From assembly GCA_963778185.1 (NCBI GenBank), contig CAVZTF010000003.1:1116001-1180000 (forward strand): a stretch of DNA of 64,000 nt, given 5' to 3'. This DNA comes from RPQJ01 sp963778185. Its GTDB lineage: Bacteria > Pseudomonadota > Gammaproteobacteria > Steroidobacterales > Steroidobacteraceae. The first letter of the stretch is position 1, and the number at the start of each line of letters is the position of its first letter. A program made the translations under genes and the position numbers. The notes below the pieces were generated by a model. That model did no database searches, was not told the origin of the DNA, and saw nothing but the letters and a program-made list of their open reading frames with translations. This document shows, in pieces, positions 53,270 to 61,445 of the stretch.

Positions 53270-53725
53270 TTGGCCACCGACCCCCACGCGCAGCTCCACC
53301 GACGGGACGCGATCGTGCGCATCCTGCGGCAGACCGCGGTCGGACGGCAGGCCGAGCTCGTCCGCCTGCTGCGCGGCGCGGGCTTCGAGGCCACCCAGTC
53401 GAGCGTGAGCCGCGACCTGCGCGAGCTCGGCGTCGTGAAGGGCGCCGACCGCTACCTGCTCCCCGCCGTCGAGGACGCGCTGACGCCCAGCCATTTCGAG
53501 GACGTGCAGGCTTTCCTCAAGAGTTACCGCGCCGCGGGCCCGAGCCTCACCGTGATCCGCACCACCACCGGGGCGGCGCAGAGCGTGGCGCTCGCCATCG
53601 ACAAGGCCCATTGGCCCGAGGTCGTCGGCACGATCGCCGGCGATGACACCATCTTCATCGCGACGGACGGCGCCCGGTCGCAGCGACGGCTGCACGACCA
53701 CCTCCGTTCCACTTTCGGACGCTGA
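53270..53725 (+). CDS. argR: Arginine repressor ArgR
   Basis: 151 residues from TTG 53270. N-terminal winged helix ('RRDAIVRILRQTAVGRQAELVRLLRGAGFEATQSSVSRDLRELGVVK', with the S-S-V-S-R-D recognition helix) and C-terminal hexamerisation/arginine-binding domain ending 'GTIAGDDTIFIATDG' (the conserved G-T-I-A-G-D-D-T). It heads the arginine cluster and lies behind tandem ARG boxes. Confidence 0.95.
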   Translation: MATDPHAQLHRRDAIVRILRQTAVGRQAELVRLLRGAGFEATQSSVSRDLRELGVVKGADRYLLPAVEDALTPSHFEDVQAFLKSYRAAGPSLTVIRTTTGAAQSVALAIDKAHWPEVVGTIAGDDTIFIATDGARSQRRLHDHLRSTFGR

Positions 53726-53732
53726 GACTCCC

Positions 53733-54950
53733 ATGAACCAGACCACCGCGGGCGCCAAGCCCATCCTGCTCGCTTTCTCCGGCGGACTCGACACCTCGTT
53801 CTGCGTGCCCTGGCTCGCCGAGACCTACGGCCGGCCGATCGTCACCCTGACGGTGAACACGGGCGGCATCGACGCCGGGGCCGCCAAGGTGCTCGAGCAG
53901 CGCTCGCAGGCGCTCGGGGCCGTCGAGCACCACCTCGTCGATGCGCGCCCGGCGTACTTCGAGCAGGTGATCAAGTACCTGATCATGGGCAACGTGCGTC
54001 GCGGCAACCTCTACCCGCTGTGCGTCGGCGCGGAACGCGTGCTGCAGGCGCAGACGGTCGCGCAGTTCGCGCGCCAGGTCGGCACCGACATGGTGGCGCA
54101 CGGCTCGACGGCGGCCGGCAACGACCAGGTGCGTTTCGAGGTCGCCCTGCGCACGCTCGCACCGGAGCTCGAGATCCTGGCGCCGGTACGCGACCGCGCC
54201 TTCAAGCGTCCCGACCAGCTCGCCTATCTCGAGTCCCGCGGATTGCCGGTGCCGCCCTTCGGCGCCGCGTATTCGGTCAACCGCGGCCTGTGGGGCACCA
54301 CGATCGGCGGCCAGGAAACCCTCACCTCGACCGAGTGCATTCCCGACTTCGCGTGGGTGCTGACCCGGGACGCGTTCACGAACCCGCCAGCGCCCGAGCG
54401 CCACGTCGTGGCCTTCGACAAGGGCATCCCCTGTTCGCTCGACGGCCAGGCACTCGACCCGGTGAGCGTGATCGAGCAGGCCGAGATCCTCGGCGCGAAG
54501 TTCGGCGTCGGCCGCGGCATCCACCTGGGCGACACCATCATCGGCTTCAAGGGCCGCGTCGCCTTCGAGGCGCCGGCGGCCGAGGTGCTGCTCAATGCGC
54601 ACCGCGAGCTCGAGAAGCTGGTGCTCTCCGCGCGCCAGGCGCGCGTGAAGGATTCGCTCGCCGCCCCCTACGGCGACCTCGTGCACGAGGGTCAGCACCT
54701 CGATCCCGTCTGCCGCGACATGGAGGCGTTCTTCGTCTCGACGCAGCAGCGCGTGACCGGCGAGGTCCACCTGCTGTTCCGCCCGGGCGTGGTGTTCGTC
54801 GAGGGCGTCGCCTCGCCCTACTCGCTCATGAAGGCATCCAAGGGTGCCTACGGCGAGTCCGCCGGCGAATGGACCGCCGCGGAGGCCCATGGCTTTTCGA
54901 AGATGCTGGCCCTGCCGGGCATCTTCTACACGCGCGCCGGCCGCCAGTAG
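53733..54950 (+). CDS. argG: Argininosuccinate synthase
   Basis: 405 residues from ATG 53733. Joins citrulline and aspartate with ATP. The PP-loop 'LLAFSGGLDTSFCVPWL', 'VAHGSTAAGNDQVRFEVAL', 'YSVNRGLWGTTIGGQETL' and 'VGRGIHLGDTIIGFKGRVAFEAPA' are present. It is of the type found beside N-acylornithine transcarbamylases in Xanthomonas-like operons. 7 bases after argR; 17 bases before gene X. Confidence 0.94.
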   Translation: MNQTTAGAKPILLAFSGGLDTSFCVPWLAETYGRPIVTLTVNTGGIDAGAAKVLEQRSQALGAVEHHLVDARPAYFEQVIKYLIMGNVRRGNLYPLCVGAERVLQAQTVAQFARQVGTDMVAHGSTAAGNDQVRFEVALRTLAPELEILAPVRDRAFKRPDQLAYLESRGLPVPPFGAAYSVNRGLWGTTIGGQETLTSTECIPDFAWVLTRDAFTNPPAPERHVVAFDKGIPCSLDGQALDPVSVIEQAEILGAKFGVGRGIHLGDTIIGFKGRVAFEAPAAEVLLNAHRELEKLVLSARQARVKDSLAAPYGDLVHEGQHLDPVCRDMEAFFVSTQQRVTGEVHLLFRPGVVFVEGVASPYSLMKASKGAYGESAGEWTAAEAHGFSKMLALPGIFYTRAGRQ

Positions 54951-54967
54951 CCGAGGGGGCAGCGAAG

Positions 54968-56053
54968 ATGCAGATGAAGACCGTCGTCGTCGACAAGATC
55001 GCCTCGATCGCGCAGGCCTGCGGCCTGAGCCACGAGGTGCGCATCGCCACGACCGACATCCCCTGCGAGGAAGGCGTCGTGCTGGTGGTGGAGATCCTGA
55101 ACAACAAGTCCACCTACAACACGCTGGAACTCACCAGCGGCCGCATGGCCAAGGTCGCTCGCGGCGACGTAGTCGTGGGCGCGCTCGGCCACCGCCAGGC
55201 GCTGTTCGGCTACTCGGGCCACATCCCGGACCAGGTGCAGGCCGGCGACATCCTGCAGGTGCTCAACATCGGCGGCGTGCTCGGCATCTGCGACTCCGTG
55301 AACCCGGACAAGGGCAAGCCGTTCGACTGCCGCGTTCTCGGCTGCGTGCTGCAGTTCCCGTTCCTCGGCGAGCGCATCGGCGTGCCCGCCCGGGCTGGTC
55401 GCCGCAAGCTCGACCTGGCCGCCACGCTCGACACGCACGGCGTGCCCGTGGTCGCGCTCGCCGGCACCTGCATGGAAGCCGGCAAGACGGCGGCGGCCTG
55501 TGCCATCGTGAGCCGCATGCGTCATCGTGGCCTGGCGGTGCACGCGTTCAAGGCGACGGGCGTGTCCCTCAGGCGCGACATTCTCGCCATGGAGGACTCG
55601 GGCGCGCGCCGCAGCATGATCTTCACTGACCTCGGCATCATGACGACCACCGCCGCTTCGGGCCCGGCCCTCACGCGCACCATGCTCACCGAGATGACGC
55701 AGGGTCAGCCGGACGTCGTCGTGTTCGAGCTCGGCGACGGCCTGCTCGGCGCCTACGGCGTCGAGGCGATCCTCGCCGCCGAGGACATCAGCCGGGAGCT
55801 CACGGCCGTGGTGCTCTCCGCCAACGACCCGGTCGCCGCCTGGGGCGGCGTGAAGCTGCTGCGCGAGCGCTTCCATATCGAGCCCAGCGCGGTCACGGGC
55901 CCCGCGACCGACAACGCGGTGGGCGTGAAGATCATCGAGGAACAGATGGGCGTGCGGGCGTGCAACGCGATGGCCAACGGCGCGGCGCTCGGCGATCACA
56001 TCATCGAGAGCCTCGGGCTCGGCGACCGGTTCCCGGTGGCGGTGCAGGAATGA
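54968..56053 (+). CDS. P-loop protein of the arginine cluster, DUF1611/DgcN-like module
   Basis: 361 residues from ATG 54968 (ATG 54974 is an alternative). The N-terminal ~140 residues are beta-rich and of unknown fold ('VVEILNNKSTYNTLELTSGRMAKVARGDVVVGALGHRQALFGYSGHIPD'). The C-terminal part is a P-loop NTPase: Walker A 'GTCMEAGKTAAA' (166-177), 'VHAFKATGVSLRRDILAMEDSGARR', and 'PDVVVFELGDGLLGAYGV' (Walker-B-like). This resembles the P-loop module of dethiobiotin synthetase and of DUF1611/DgcN, a family with a reported D-glutamate N-acetyltransferase. It sits between argG and argC, where Xanthomonas-type operons carry argE. Its stop overlaps argC (ATGA). Function in arginine synthesis is inferred from context only. 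Confidence 0.75.
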   Translation: MQMKTVVVDKIASIAQACGLSHEVRIATTDIPCEEGVVLVVEILNNKSTYNTLELTSGRMAKVARGDVVVGALGHRQALFGYSGHIPDQVQAGDILQVLNIGGVLGICDSVNPDKGKPFDCRVLGCVLQFPFLGERIGVPARAGRRKLDLAATLDTHGVPVVALAGTCMEAGKTAAACAIVSRMRHRGLAVHAFKATGVSLRRDILAMEDSGARRSMIFTDLGIMTTTAASGPALTRTMLTEMTQGQPDVVVFELGDGLLGAYGVEAILAAEDISRELTAVVLSANDPVAAWGGVKLLRERFHIEPSAVTGPATDNAVGVKIIEEQMGVRACNAMANGAALGDHIIESLGLGDRFPVAVQE

Positions 56054-57111
56054 CGCCGCGCGTCCCCGCGATCGTGCTCGGCGGAACCGGCTACGTGGCC
56101 GGCGAACTGCTGCGGCTGCTCGCGACGCATCCCTACCTCGACCTCGCCGCCGTCGCCTCCGACAGCCAGCCCGACGAGCCGGTCGCCCGGTTCTTCAGGC
56201 ACCTGCAGCCGGTGCTGCCGCACCTGCGCTTCGCGGGCCACGACGAGGTGCTCGAGTACGTCGCGGCGAACCCGCTGACGGCGGTGTTCTCGGCGGCGCC
56301 GCACGGCGTCTCGGCGGGACTCATCGACCGGCTGCTGGCCGCGGCCGAACAGGCCGGGACGGAGCCGCGCGTCGTCGACATCTCGGCGGATTTCCGCTAT
56401 CGCTCGGCCGCCGCCTACCAGGCCGTGTACAAGCACGCGCACGGCGCGCCGGAGCGCATCGCGGAGTTCACCTGCGCCTTGCCCGAGCACCTCAATGCGC
56501 TGCACACGACGCACGTGGCGCACCCCGGCTGCTTTGCCACCGCCATCCTGCTCGCCAGCGTTCCGCTGCTCGCACTCGGCCTCGTCGAGCCGCGCCTGTT
56601 CGTGACCGGCATCACCGGCAGCACGGGCTCCGGCAGGCAGCCCACCGCGGGCACCCACCATCCGCAGCGCCACAGCGACCTCTACGCCTACAACGCGCTC
56701 GCGCATCGCCATACGCCCGAGGTCACGGCGCTGGCGATGTCCGCGTCGGGCATCGAGGCGGAATTCAGTTTCGTACCGCACTCGGGGCCGTTCGCACGCG
56801 GCATGCACGTGACCGTGCAGGCCATGGCGCGCCAGTCGCTGACCAGCCACGAGCTCGTCCATGCGCTGCGGGAGTACTACGACCAGTCCGTTTTCGTGCG
56901 CGTCGGCGGCGATTCGCCGCGCGTCAAGGACGTCGTCGCCAGCAACTACGCGCAAGTCTCGGGCGTCACGCAGGGCCGGACGATCGCCGTGATGTGCGCG
57001 ATCGACAACCTCACCAAGGGCGCCGCCGGCGGCGCCGTGCAGTGGATGAACCGGATGCTCGGCTACGAGGAGACGGCGGGGCTCGTGCAGCCCGCGCCGG
57101 GCTGGACATGA
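56050..57111 (+). CDS. argC: N-acetyl-gamma-glutamyl-phosphate reductase
   Basis: 353 residues. 'AIVLGGTGYVAGELLRLLATHP' is the NADP-binding turn, 'AHPGCFATAILLASVPLL' holds the catalytic Cys, and 'GITGSTGSGRQPTAGTHHPQRHSDLYAYNALAHRHTPEV' is the family signature. It reduces the acyl-glutamyl phosphate made by ArgB. Overlaps gene X and argD by four bases each, so the block is translationally coupled. Confidence 0.93.
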   Translation: MTPRVPAIVLGGTGYVAGELLRLLATHPYLDLAAVASDSQPDEPVARFFRHLQPVLPHLRFAGHDEVLEYVAANPLTAVFSAAPHGVSAGLIDRLLAAAEQAGTEPRVVDISADFRYRSAAAYQAVYKHAHGAPERIAEFTCALPEHLNALHTTHVAHPGCFATAILLASVPLLALGLVEPRLFVTGITGSTGSGRQPTAGTHHPQRHSDLYAYNALAHRHTPEVTALAMSASGIEAEFSFVPHSGPFARGMHVTVQAMARQSLTSHELVHALREYYDQSVFVRVGGDSPRVKDVVASNYAQVSGVTQGRTIAVMCAIDNLTKGAAGGAVQWMNRMLGYEETAGLVQPAPGWT

Positions 57112-58247
57112 CCCACGACCATCTCGCTCCCGTCTATGCCCAGTGGCCGCTCGACATCGTCGGCGCCGGGGACGTGCACCTGCACACGCGGGACGGACGC
57201 CGCATCCTCGACCTTTACGGCGGACACGCGGTGGCGGCGCTCGGCTACTCGCATCCGCGCTGGCTCGCAGCGCTCGAGTCGCAGGCGAAGACGCTCCTCT
57301 TCCAGAGCAACGCGGTCCCGCTCGAGGTGCGCTCGCGCGCGGCGAGGAGGCTCGCCCACTTCGCCGGGCTCGGCCTCGATACCGTCTTCTTCGTCAACAC
57401 GGGCGCCGAGGCGAACGAGAACGCGCTCAAGCTCGCGCTGCGCATCACGGGCCGCCGCAAGGTCGTCGCGATCGAGGGCAGCTTCCACGGCCGCACCGCA
57501 GCGGCGGGTGCCGTGACCTGGGGCGCGGCGAAGAAATGGTACGGCTTCCCGCAGGCGCCGTTCGACGTCGAGTTCATCCCGGCCGGCGACCTCGCGGCCG
57601 TCGCGCGCGCCGTCGGGACGGACACCGCGGCCGTCATCGTCGAGCCGGTGCAGGGCGTCGCCGGTGCCGTGGACCTGGGGGCCGCCTTCCTCTCGGCGCT
57701 GCGAAAGCGCTGCAGCGAGACCTGCGCAATGCTGATCTGCGACGAGGTGCAGTGCGGCATGGGCCGCACGGGCTACCCGTTCGCGAGCAGCATGCACGGG
57801 GTGGCCCCCGACATGCTGACCACCGCGAAGGCGCTGGGCGGGGGCTTTCCCTGCTCGGCACTGCTCATGGCGGATCACGTCGCCGCACACCTCCAGACCG
57901 ACATCCTCGGCACGACTTTCGGCGGCGGCCCGATGGCCTGCGCGCTGATCGAGACCGTCGTGGACATCATCGAGACCGAGGGCCTGCTCGCTAACGTTCG
58001 CGAGCGGTCGCGCCAGATCCGGGAAACCTGCGTGGCCGGCCCGGTCGAATGCGTGCAGGGCGCGGGCCTGCTCGCGGGGCTGCGCACGCGACGCCCGGCG
58101 AAGGACGTGCAGCGTGAACTGCTCGAGCGGGACATCCTCACGGGCACCAGCGCCGACCCCAACGTCGTGCGCATCCTCGCGCCCTACGTCTTGTCCGAAT
58201 CCCATGTCGCGCAGCTGCGCGACACGCTCGCCTCCCTCGCGCCGTAA
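57108..58247 (+). CDS. argD: N-acylornithine aminotransferase (ArgD type)
   Basis: 379 residues, class III PLP aminotransferase. 'LDLYGGHAVAALGYSHPRWLAAL', 'VFFVNTGAEANENALKLAL', 'GSFHGRTAAAGAVT', 'LICDEVQCGMGRTG' (PLP-ring Asp) and 'TTAKALGGGFPCSALL' with the Schiff-base Lys. It converts the acyl-glutamate semialdehyde to acyl-ornithine. Whether the acyl group is acetyl or succinyl cannot be read from this gene. Confidence 0.92.
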   Translation: MTHDHLAPVYAQWPLDIVGAGDVHLHTRDGRRILDLYGGHAVAALGYSHPRWLAALESQAKTLLFQSNAVPLEVRSRAARRLAHFAGLGLDTVFFVNTGAEANENALKLALRITGRRKVVAIEGSFHGRTAAAGAVTWGAAKKWYGFPQAPFDVEFIPAGDLAAVARAVGTDTAAVIVEPVQGVAGAVDLGAAFLSALRKRCSETCAMLICDEVQCGMGRTGYPFASSMHGVAPDMLTTAKALGGGFPCSALLMADHVAAHLQTDILGTTFGGGPMACALIETVVDIIETEGLLANVRERSRQIRETCVAGPVECVQGAGLLAGLRTRRPAKDVQRELLERDILTGTSADPNVVRILAPYVLSESHVAQLRDTLASLAP

Positions 58248-58253
58248 CCACGA

Positions 58254-59252
58254 ATGCGCCGCTTCCTCGATCTCGCCGACTTCTCCCACGACCAGGTCGC
58301 GGACCTGGTCGCGCTTGCGCGCCGGCTGCAGGAGCATCCGGAGCCGCAGGCGCTCGCGGGCAGGATCCTGGGCCTGCTGTTCATGAATCCCTCGCTCAGG
58401 ACGCTGTCGTCGTTCCAGGCGGGGATGATGCGGCTCGGCGGCACGGCCTTCGTCGTGACCCCGGGCCAGGGCACGTGGCAGGTCGAGACCCGCAGCGGGG
58501 CGGTGATGAACGGCGGCGCGGCGGAGCACGTGCGCGAGGCGATCCCGGTGCTCGCGTCCTACTGCGACGCGCTCGGCATCCGTTCGTTCGCCGAAGGCAA
58601 GGATCTCGCCAGCGACCTCGCTGAGACGCAGTTCCGCCTGATGGCGGACCTCTGCGACAAGCCGTTCATCAACATGGAGTCCGCGGTCAATCATCCGTGT
58701 CAGGCACTCGCCGACTGGAAGACGATGGACGACCTCGCGGTGCCGCGGCAGGGCAAGTTCGTGCTGAGCTGGGTCTACCACCCGCGCGCCCTGCCGCTCG
58801 CGGTCCCCGCCGCCACCGTGCACATGGCGGCACAGCGCGGCATGGAGGTGGTGGTGCTGCGGCCGGACGGCTACGCATTGCCCGAGGCGATCATGTCGAA
58901 GGCGCGCGCCGCCGCGACGGCATCCGGCGGCGCCGTGAGCGAAACGAGCGATCGGGCCGCCGCGCTCGCCGGGGCTCACGTCGTGTACGCGAAGGAATGG
59001 GGCTCGCCGGCCTGCTATGGCGACGCGGAGGCCGAGGCGCGGCTGCGCCAGCCGCTCGTCGACTGGAGGGTGGACGAGGGGTGGTTCTCGGGCGCGCGCG
59101 CGGACTGCCATTTCATGCATTGCCTGCCCGTGCGGCGCAACGTCGCCGTCGCTGACGAGGTGCTCGACGGGCCGCGCAGCCGCGTGATCCACGAGGCCGC
59201 CAATCGCATGGCCGTACAGATGGCCGTACTCTACAGACTTCTGAAGGGGTGA
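58254..59252 (+). CDS. argF': N-acylornithine carbamoyltransferase (AOTCase/SOTCase family)
   Basis: 332 residues. Closer to N-acetyl/N-succinylornithine transcarbamylases than to OTCase: 'FMNPSLRTLSSFQAGMMRLGG', 'ETRSGAVMNGGAAEHVREAIPVL', 'INMESAVNHPCQALADWKTMDDL' (HPxQ), and 'HFMHCLPVRRNVAVADEV'. The carbamoyl-phosphate loop is S-L-R-T-L where the family has S-x-R-T-R. Ala90 aligns with Glu92 of the Xanthomonas AOTCase, the residue that separates acetyl from succinyl specificity (Pro in Bacteroides). So the natural acyl group is uncertain. Six bases after argD, overlaps argB. Confidence 0.88.
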   Translation: MRRFLDLADFSHDQVADLVALARRLQEHPEPQALAGRILGLLFMNPSLRTLSSFQAGMMRLGGTAFVVTPGQGTWQVETRSGAVMNGGAAEHVREAIPVLASYCDALGIRSFAEGKDLASDLAETQFRLMADLCDKPFINMESAVNHPCQALADWKTMDDLAVPRQGKFVLSWVYHPRALPLAVPAATVHMAAQRGMEVVVLRPDGYALPEAIMSKARAAATASGGAVSETSDRAAALAGAHVVYAKEWGSPACYGDAEAEARLRQPLVDWRVDEGWFSGARADCHFMHCLPVRRNVAVADEVLDGPRSRVIHEAANRMAVQMAVLYRLLKG

Positions 59253-60190
59253 ATCAGACGATGATCGGACACAAGGTCGAACAGGCCGTCACCGTGCGCG
59301 CGCTCCGCGGCGCCGCGCCGTACATCCACATGTACAAGGGCAAGGTCTTCATCATCAAGACCGGCGGCGGCGCGTTCCGCGAACCGGCGACCATGCGCGC
59401 GTTCGTGGAGCAGGTCGCGATCCTGCACCATCTCGGCATCCGCATCGTGCTCGTCCACGGCGGCGGACCGCAGCTCGACGAGGTCACGGCGAGGATGGGC
59501 GTCGAAACACGCATGGTGCAGGGCCGGCGTGTCACCGACGCCGCGGCCATCGACGCCACGAGCATGGTGCTGAACGGCCTCATCAATACGCGGCTGCTGG
59601 CGCTGTGCCGGGAGTTCGGCATCTCGGCGGTGGGCATCAGCGGCGTCGACGGTGGCCTGGTCAAGGCCCACCGCCGCCCGCCCGTCACGCTCGCGAGCGG
59701 CGAAGTGGTGGACTACGGCATGGTCGGCGACATCGACGGCATCGAGTCCTCCGTGATCACGCGCCTGCTCGACGCGGGCTTCCTGCCCGTCGTGAGCCCG
59801 CTCTCGGCGGACGCTTCGGGCCAGCTGCTCAACATCAACGCCGACACGGTCGCCGCGGCGATCGGCGGCGCACTGGTCGCCGAGAAGCTGATTCTCTGCA
59901 CGGGCGCGCCCGGCATCCTCGAGCGCCTCGACGACTCGCGCTCGCTCATCTCGTACACCGACGTGGCGGGCCTGCGGCGCCTGCGCGAGGAGGGCGCGCT
60001 CTCCGAAGGCATGCTGCCGAAGTCGAGCGCCATCGAGTCCGCGATTCGTGGCGGCGTGCGCCGCGTGCACGTCATCTCCTACGCCGCGCCCGACGCCCTG
60101 CTCGCCGAGATCTTCACCAACGAAGGCACCGGCACGCTGGTCGTGGCGGACACGAAGGCGTTGAGCCCTGCCGAACAGGGCGCCGGTTAG
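59249..60190 (+). CDS. argB: N-acetylglutamate kinase (variant)
   Basis: 313 residues from GTG 59249, overlapping the previous stop (GTGA); ATG 59261 is an alternative. Amino-acid-kinase fold with 'IVLVHGGGPQLDEVTARMGVE', 'VTDAAAIDATSMVLNGLINT', 'VVSPLSADASGQLLNINADTVAAAIGGALVAEKLI', and 'GGVRRVHVISYAAPDALLAEIFTNEGTGTLV'. The phosphate loop reads 'IIKTGGGAF' rather than the usual K-Y-G-G-N-A. No fused acetyltransferase domain follows, unlike the ArgB-ArgA fusion of Xanthomonas. Confidence 0.9.
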   Translation: MNQTMIGHKVEQAVTVRALRGAAPYIHMYKGKVFIIKTGGGAFREPATMRAFVEQVAILHHLGIRIVLVHGGGPQLDEVTARMGVETRMVQGRRVTDAAAIDATSMVLNGLINTRLLALCREFGISAVGISGVDGGLVKAHRRPPVTLASGEVVDYGMVGDIDGIESSVITRLLDAGFLPVVSPLSADASGQLLNINADTVAAAIGGALVAEKLILCTGAPGILERLDDSRSLISYTDVAGLRRLREEGALSEGMLPKSSAIESAIRGGVRRVHVISYAAPDALLAEIFTNEGTGTLVVADTKALSPAEQGAG

Positions 60191-60203
60191 GGAGGGCGCG
60201 CAC

Positions 60204-61391
60204 GTGACCCGGCTCTGGGACAAAGGCGCACCGCTCGACGAGCGCGTGCTGCGCTACACGGCGGGCGAGGACCACACGCTCGACAACCGGCTGGTGGCCT
60301 ACGACGTGCGCGCGTCCGTCGCGCACGCCGAGATGCTGCACGAGTGCGGCCTGCTGTCGGCGGACGAGCTCGAGGCCATCCGCGGCGGGCTGCGCGAGAT
60401 CGGCGAGGCGCACGCACGCGGCGAGTGGTCGGTGACGCTCGAGCTCGAGGACGGCCAGACGGCGCTCGAGACACTGCTGACGCGGAAGATCGGCGAGGCG
60501 GGCGCGCGCCTGCACGCCGGGCGCTCGCGCAACGACCAGGTGCTGACCGCGCTTCGACTGTACCTGCGGGACGCCGTCGAGGCGCTCGCGGACGGCGCAC
60601 GCGCCATTGTCGATGCACTCGAGGCCCTGGCCGTCGAGCAGGGAGAGACCGCGCTGCCGGGCTACACGCACATGCAGCAGGCCATGCCGAGCTCGGTCGC
60701 GCTGTGGGCGCGCGGCTTCGCGTCGGAGGTCGACGACGACGTGTGCGCGCTCAGGCATGCTCACCGGCGCATCCTCAAGAACCCGCTGGGGTCCGCGGCC
60801 GGTTACGGCACGCCGAACCTGCCCGTGAGCCGCGAGGCGACCCGCCAGCGGCTCGACTTCCCGGAGAACCACGAGCCCGTGACCGCGGTGCAGCTCTCGC
60901 GCGGCAAGGCCGAGGCCGAGGTGCTGTTCCAGGTGGCCGTGCTGATGCAGGACCTCGGACGGCTCGCCTCCGACCTGCTGCTGTTCTACACGAGGGAGTT
61001 CGGCTTCGTCGCGCTGCCGGATGCGTTCACCACGGGCTCCTCGATCATGCCGCAGAAGCGCAATCCCGACGTCTTCGAGCTGGTGCGTGGACGCACGTCC
61101 ACCGCGCAGGCCTGCCTGTTCGAGGTGCTGGGAATCACGGCCAAGCTGCCGTCGGGCTACCAGCGCGACCTGCAGCTCATCAAGGCCCCGCTGTTCCGTT
61201 CGATCGACATCTGCGGGGAGACGCTCGGCATCATGGCGGCCGCGATCCCCGAGCTGCGCTTCAAGCCCGAGGCGATCCACCTGGACGCGGACATCCACGC
61301 CGCGGCCGAGGCCAACGAGCTGGTCGCAAGGGAAGGAATTCCATTCCGCGAGGCCTACCGCCGCATCGGCGCCAAGTACGGACGACGTTGA
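60204..61391 (+). CDS. argH: Argininosuccinate lyase
   Basis: 395 residues from GTG 60204 behind GGAGGG. 'HAGRSRNDQVLTALRLYLRD', 'LPGYTHMQQAMPSSVALWA' and the fumarase-superfamily signature 'GSSIMPQKRNPDVFELVRG' with the catalytic Ser are present. Shorter than the ~460-residue E. coli enzyme but similar to the short forms of Xanthomonas-type operons. Last gene of the arginine cluster. Confidence 0.94.
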   Translation: MTRLWDKGAPLDERVLRYTAGEDHTLDNRLVAYDVRASVAHAEMLHECGLLSADELEAIRGGLREIGEAHARGEWSVTLELEDGQTALETLLTRKIGEAGARLHAGRSRNDQVLTALRLYLRDAVEALADGARAIVDALEALAVEQGETALPGYTHMQQAMPSSVALWARGFASEVDDDVCALRHAHRRILKNPLGSAAGYGTPNLPVSREATRQRLDFPENHEPVTAVQLSRGKAEAEVLFQVAVLMQDLGRLASDLLLFYTREFGFVALPDAFTTGSSIMPQKRNPDVFELVRGRTSTAQACLFEVLGITAKLPSGYQRDLQLIKAPLFRSIDICGETLGIMAAAIPELRFKPEAIHLDADIHAAAEANELVAREGIPFREAYRRIGAKYGRR

Positions 61392-61445
61392 CAAACTCCG
61401 TCGGCGGTTCATCCTTGCGGACGTTTGCGGTCACCAGGACGAATC

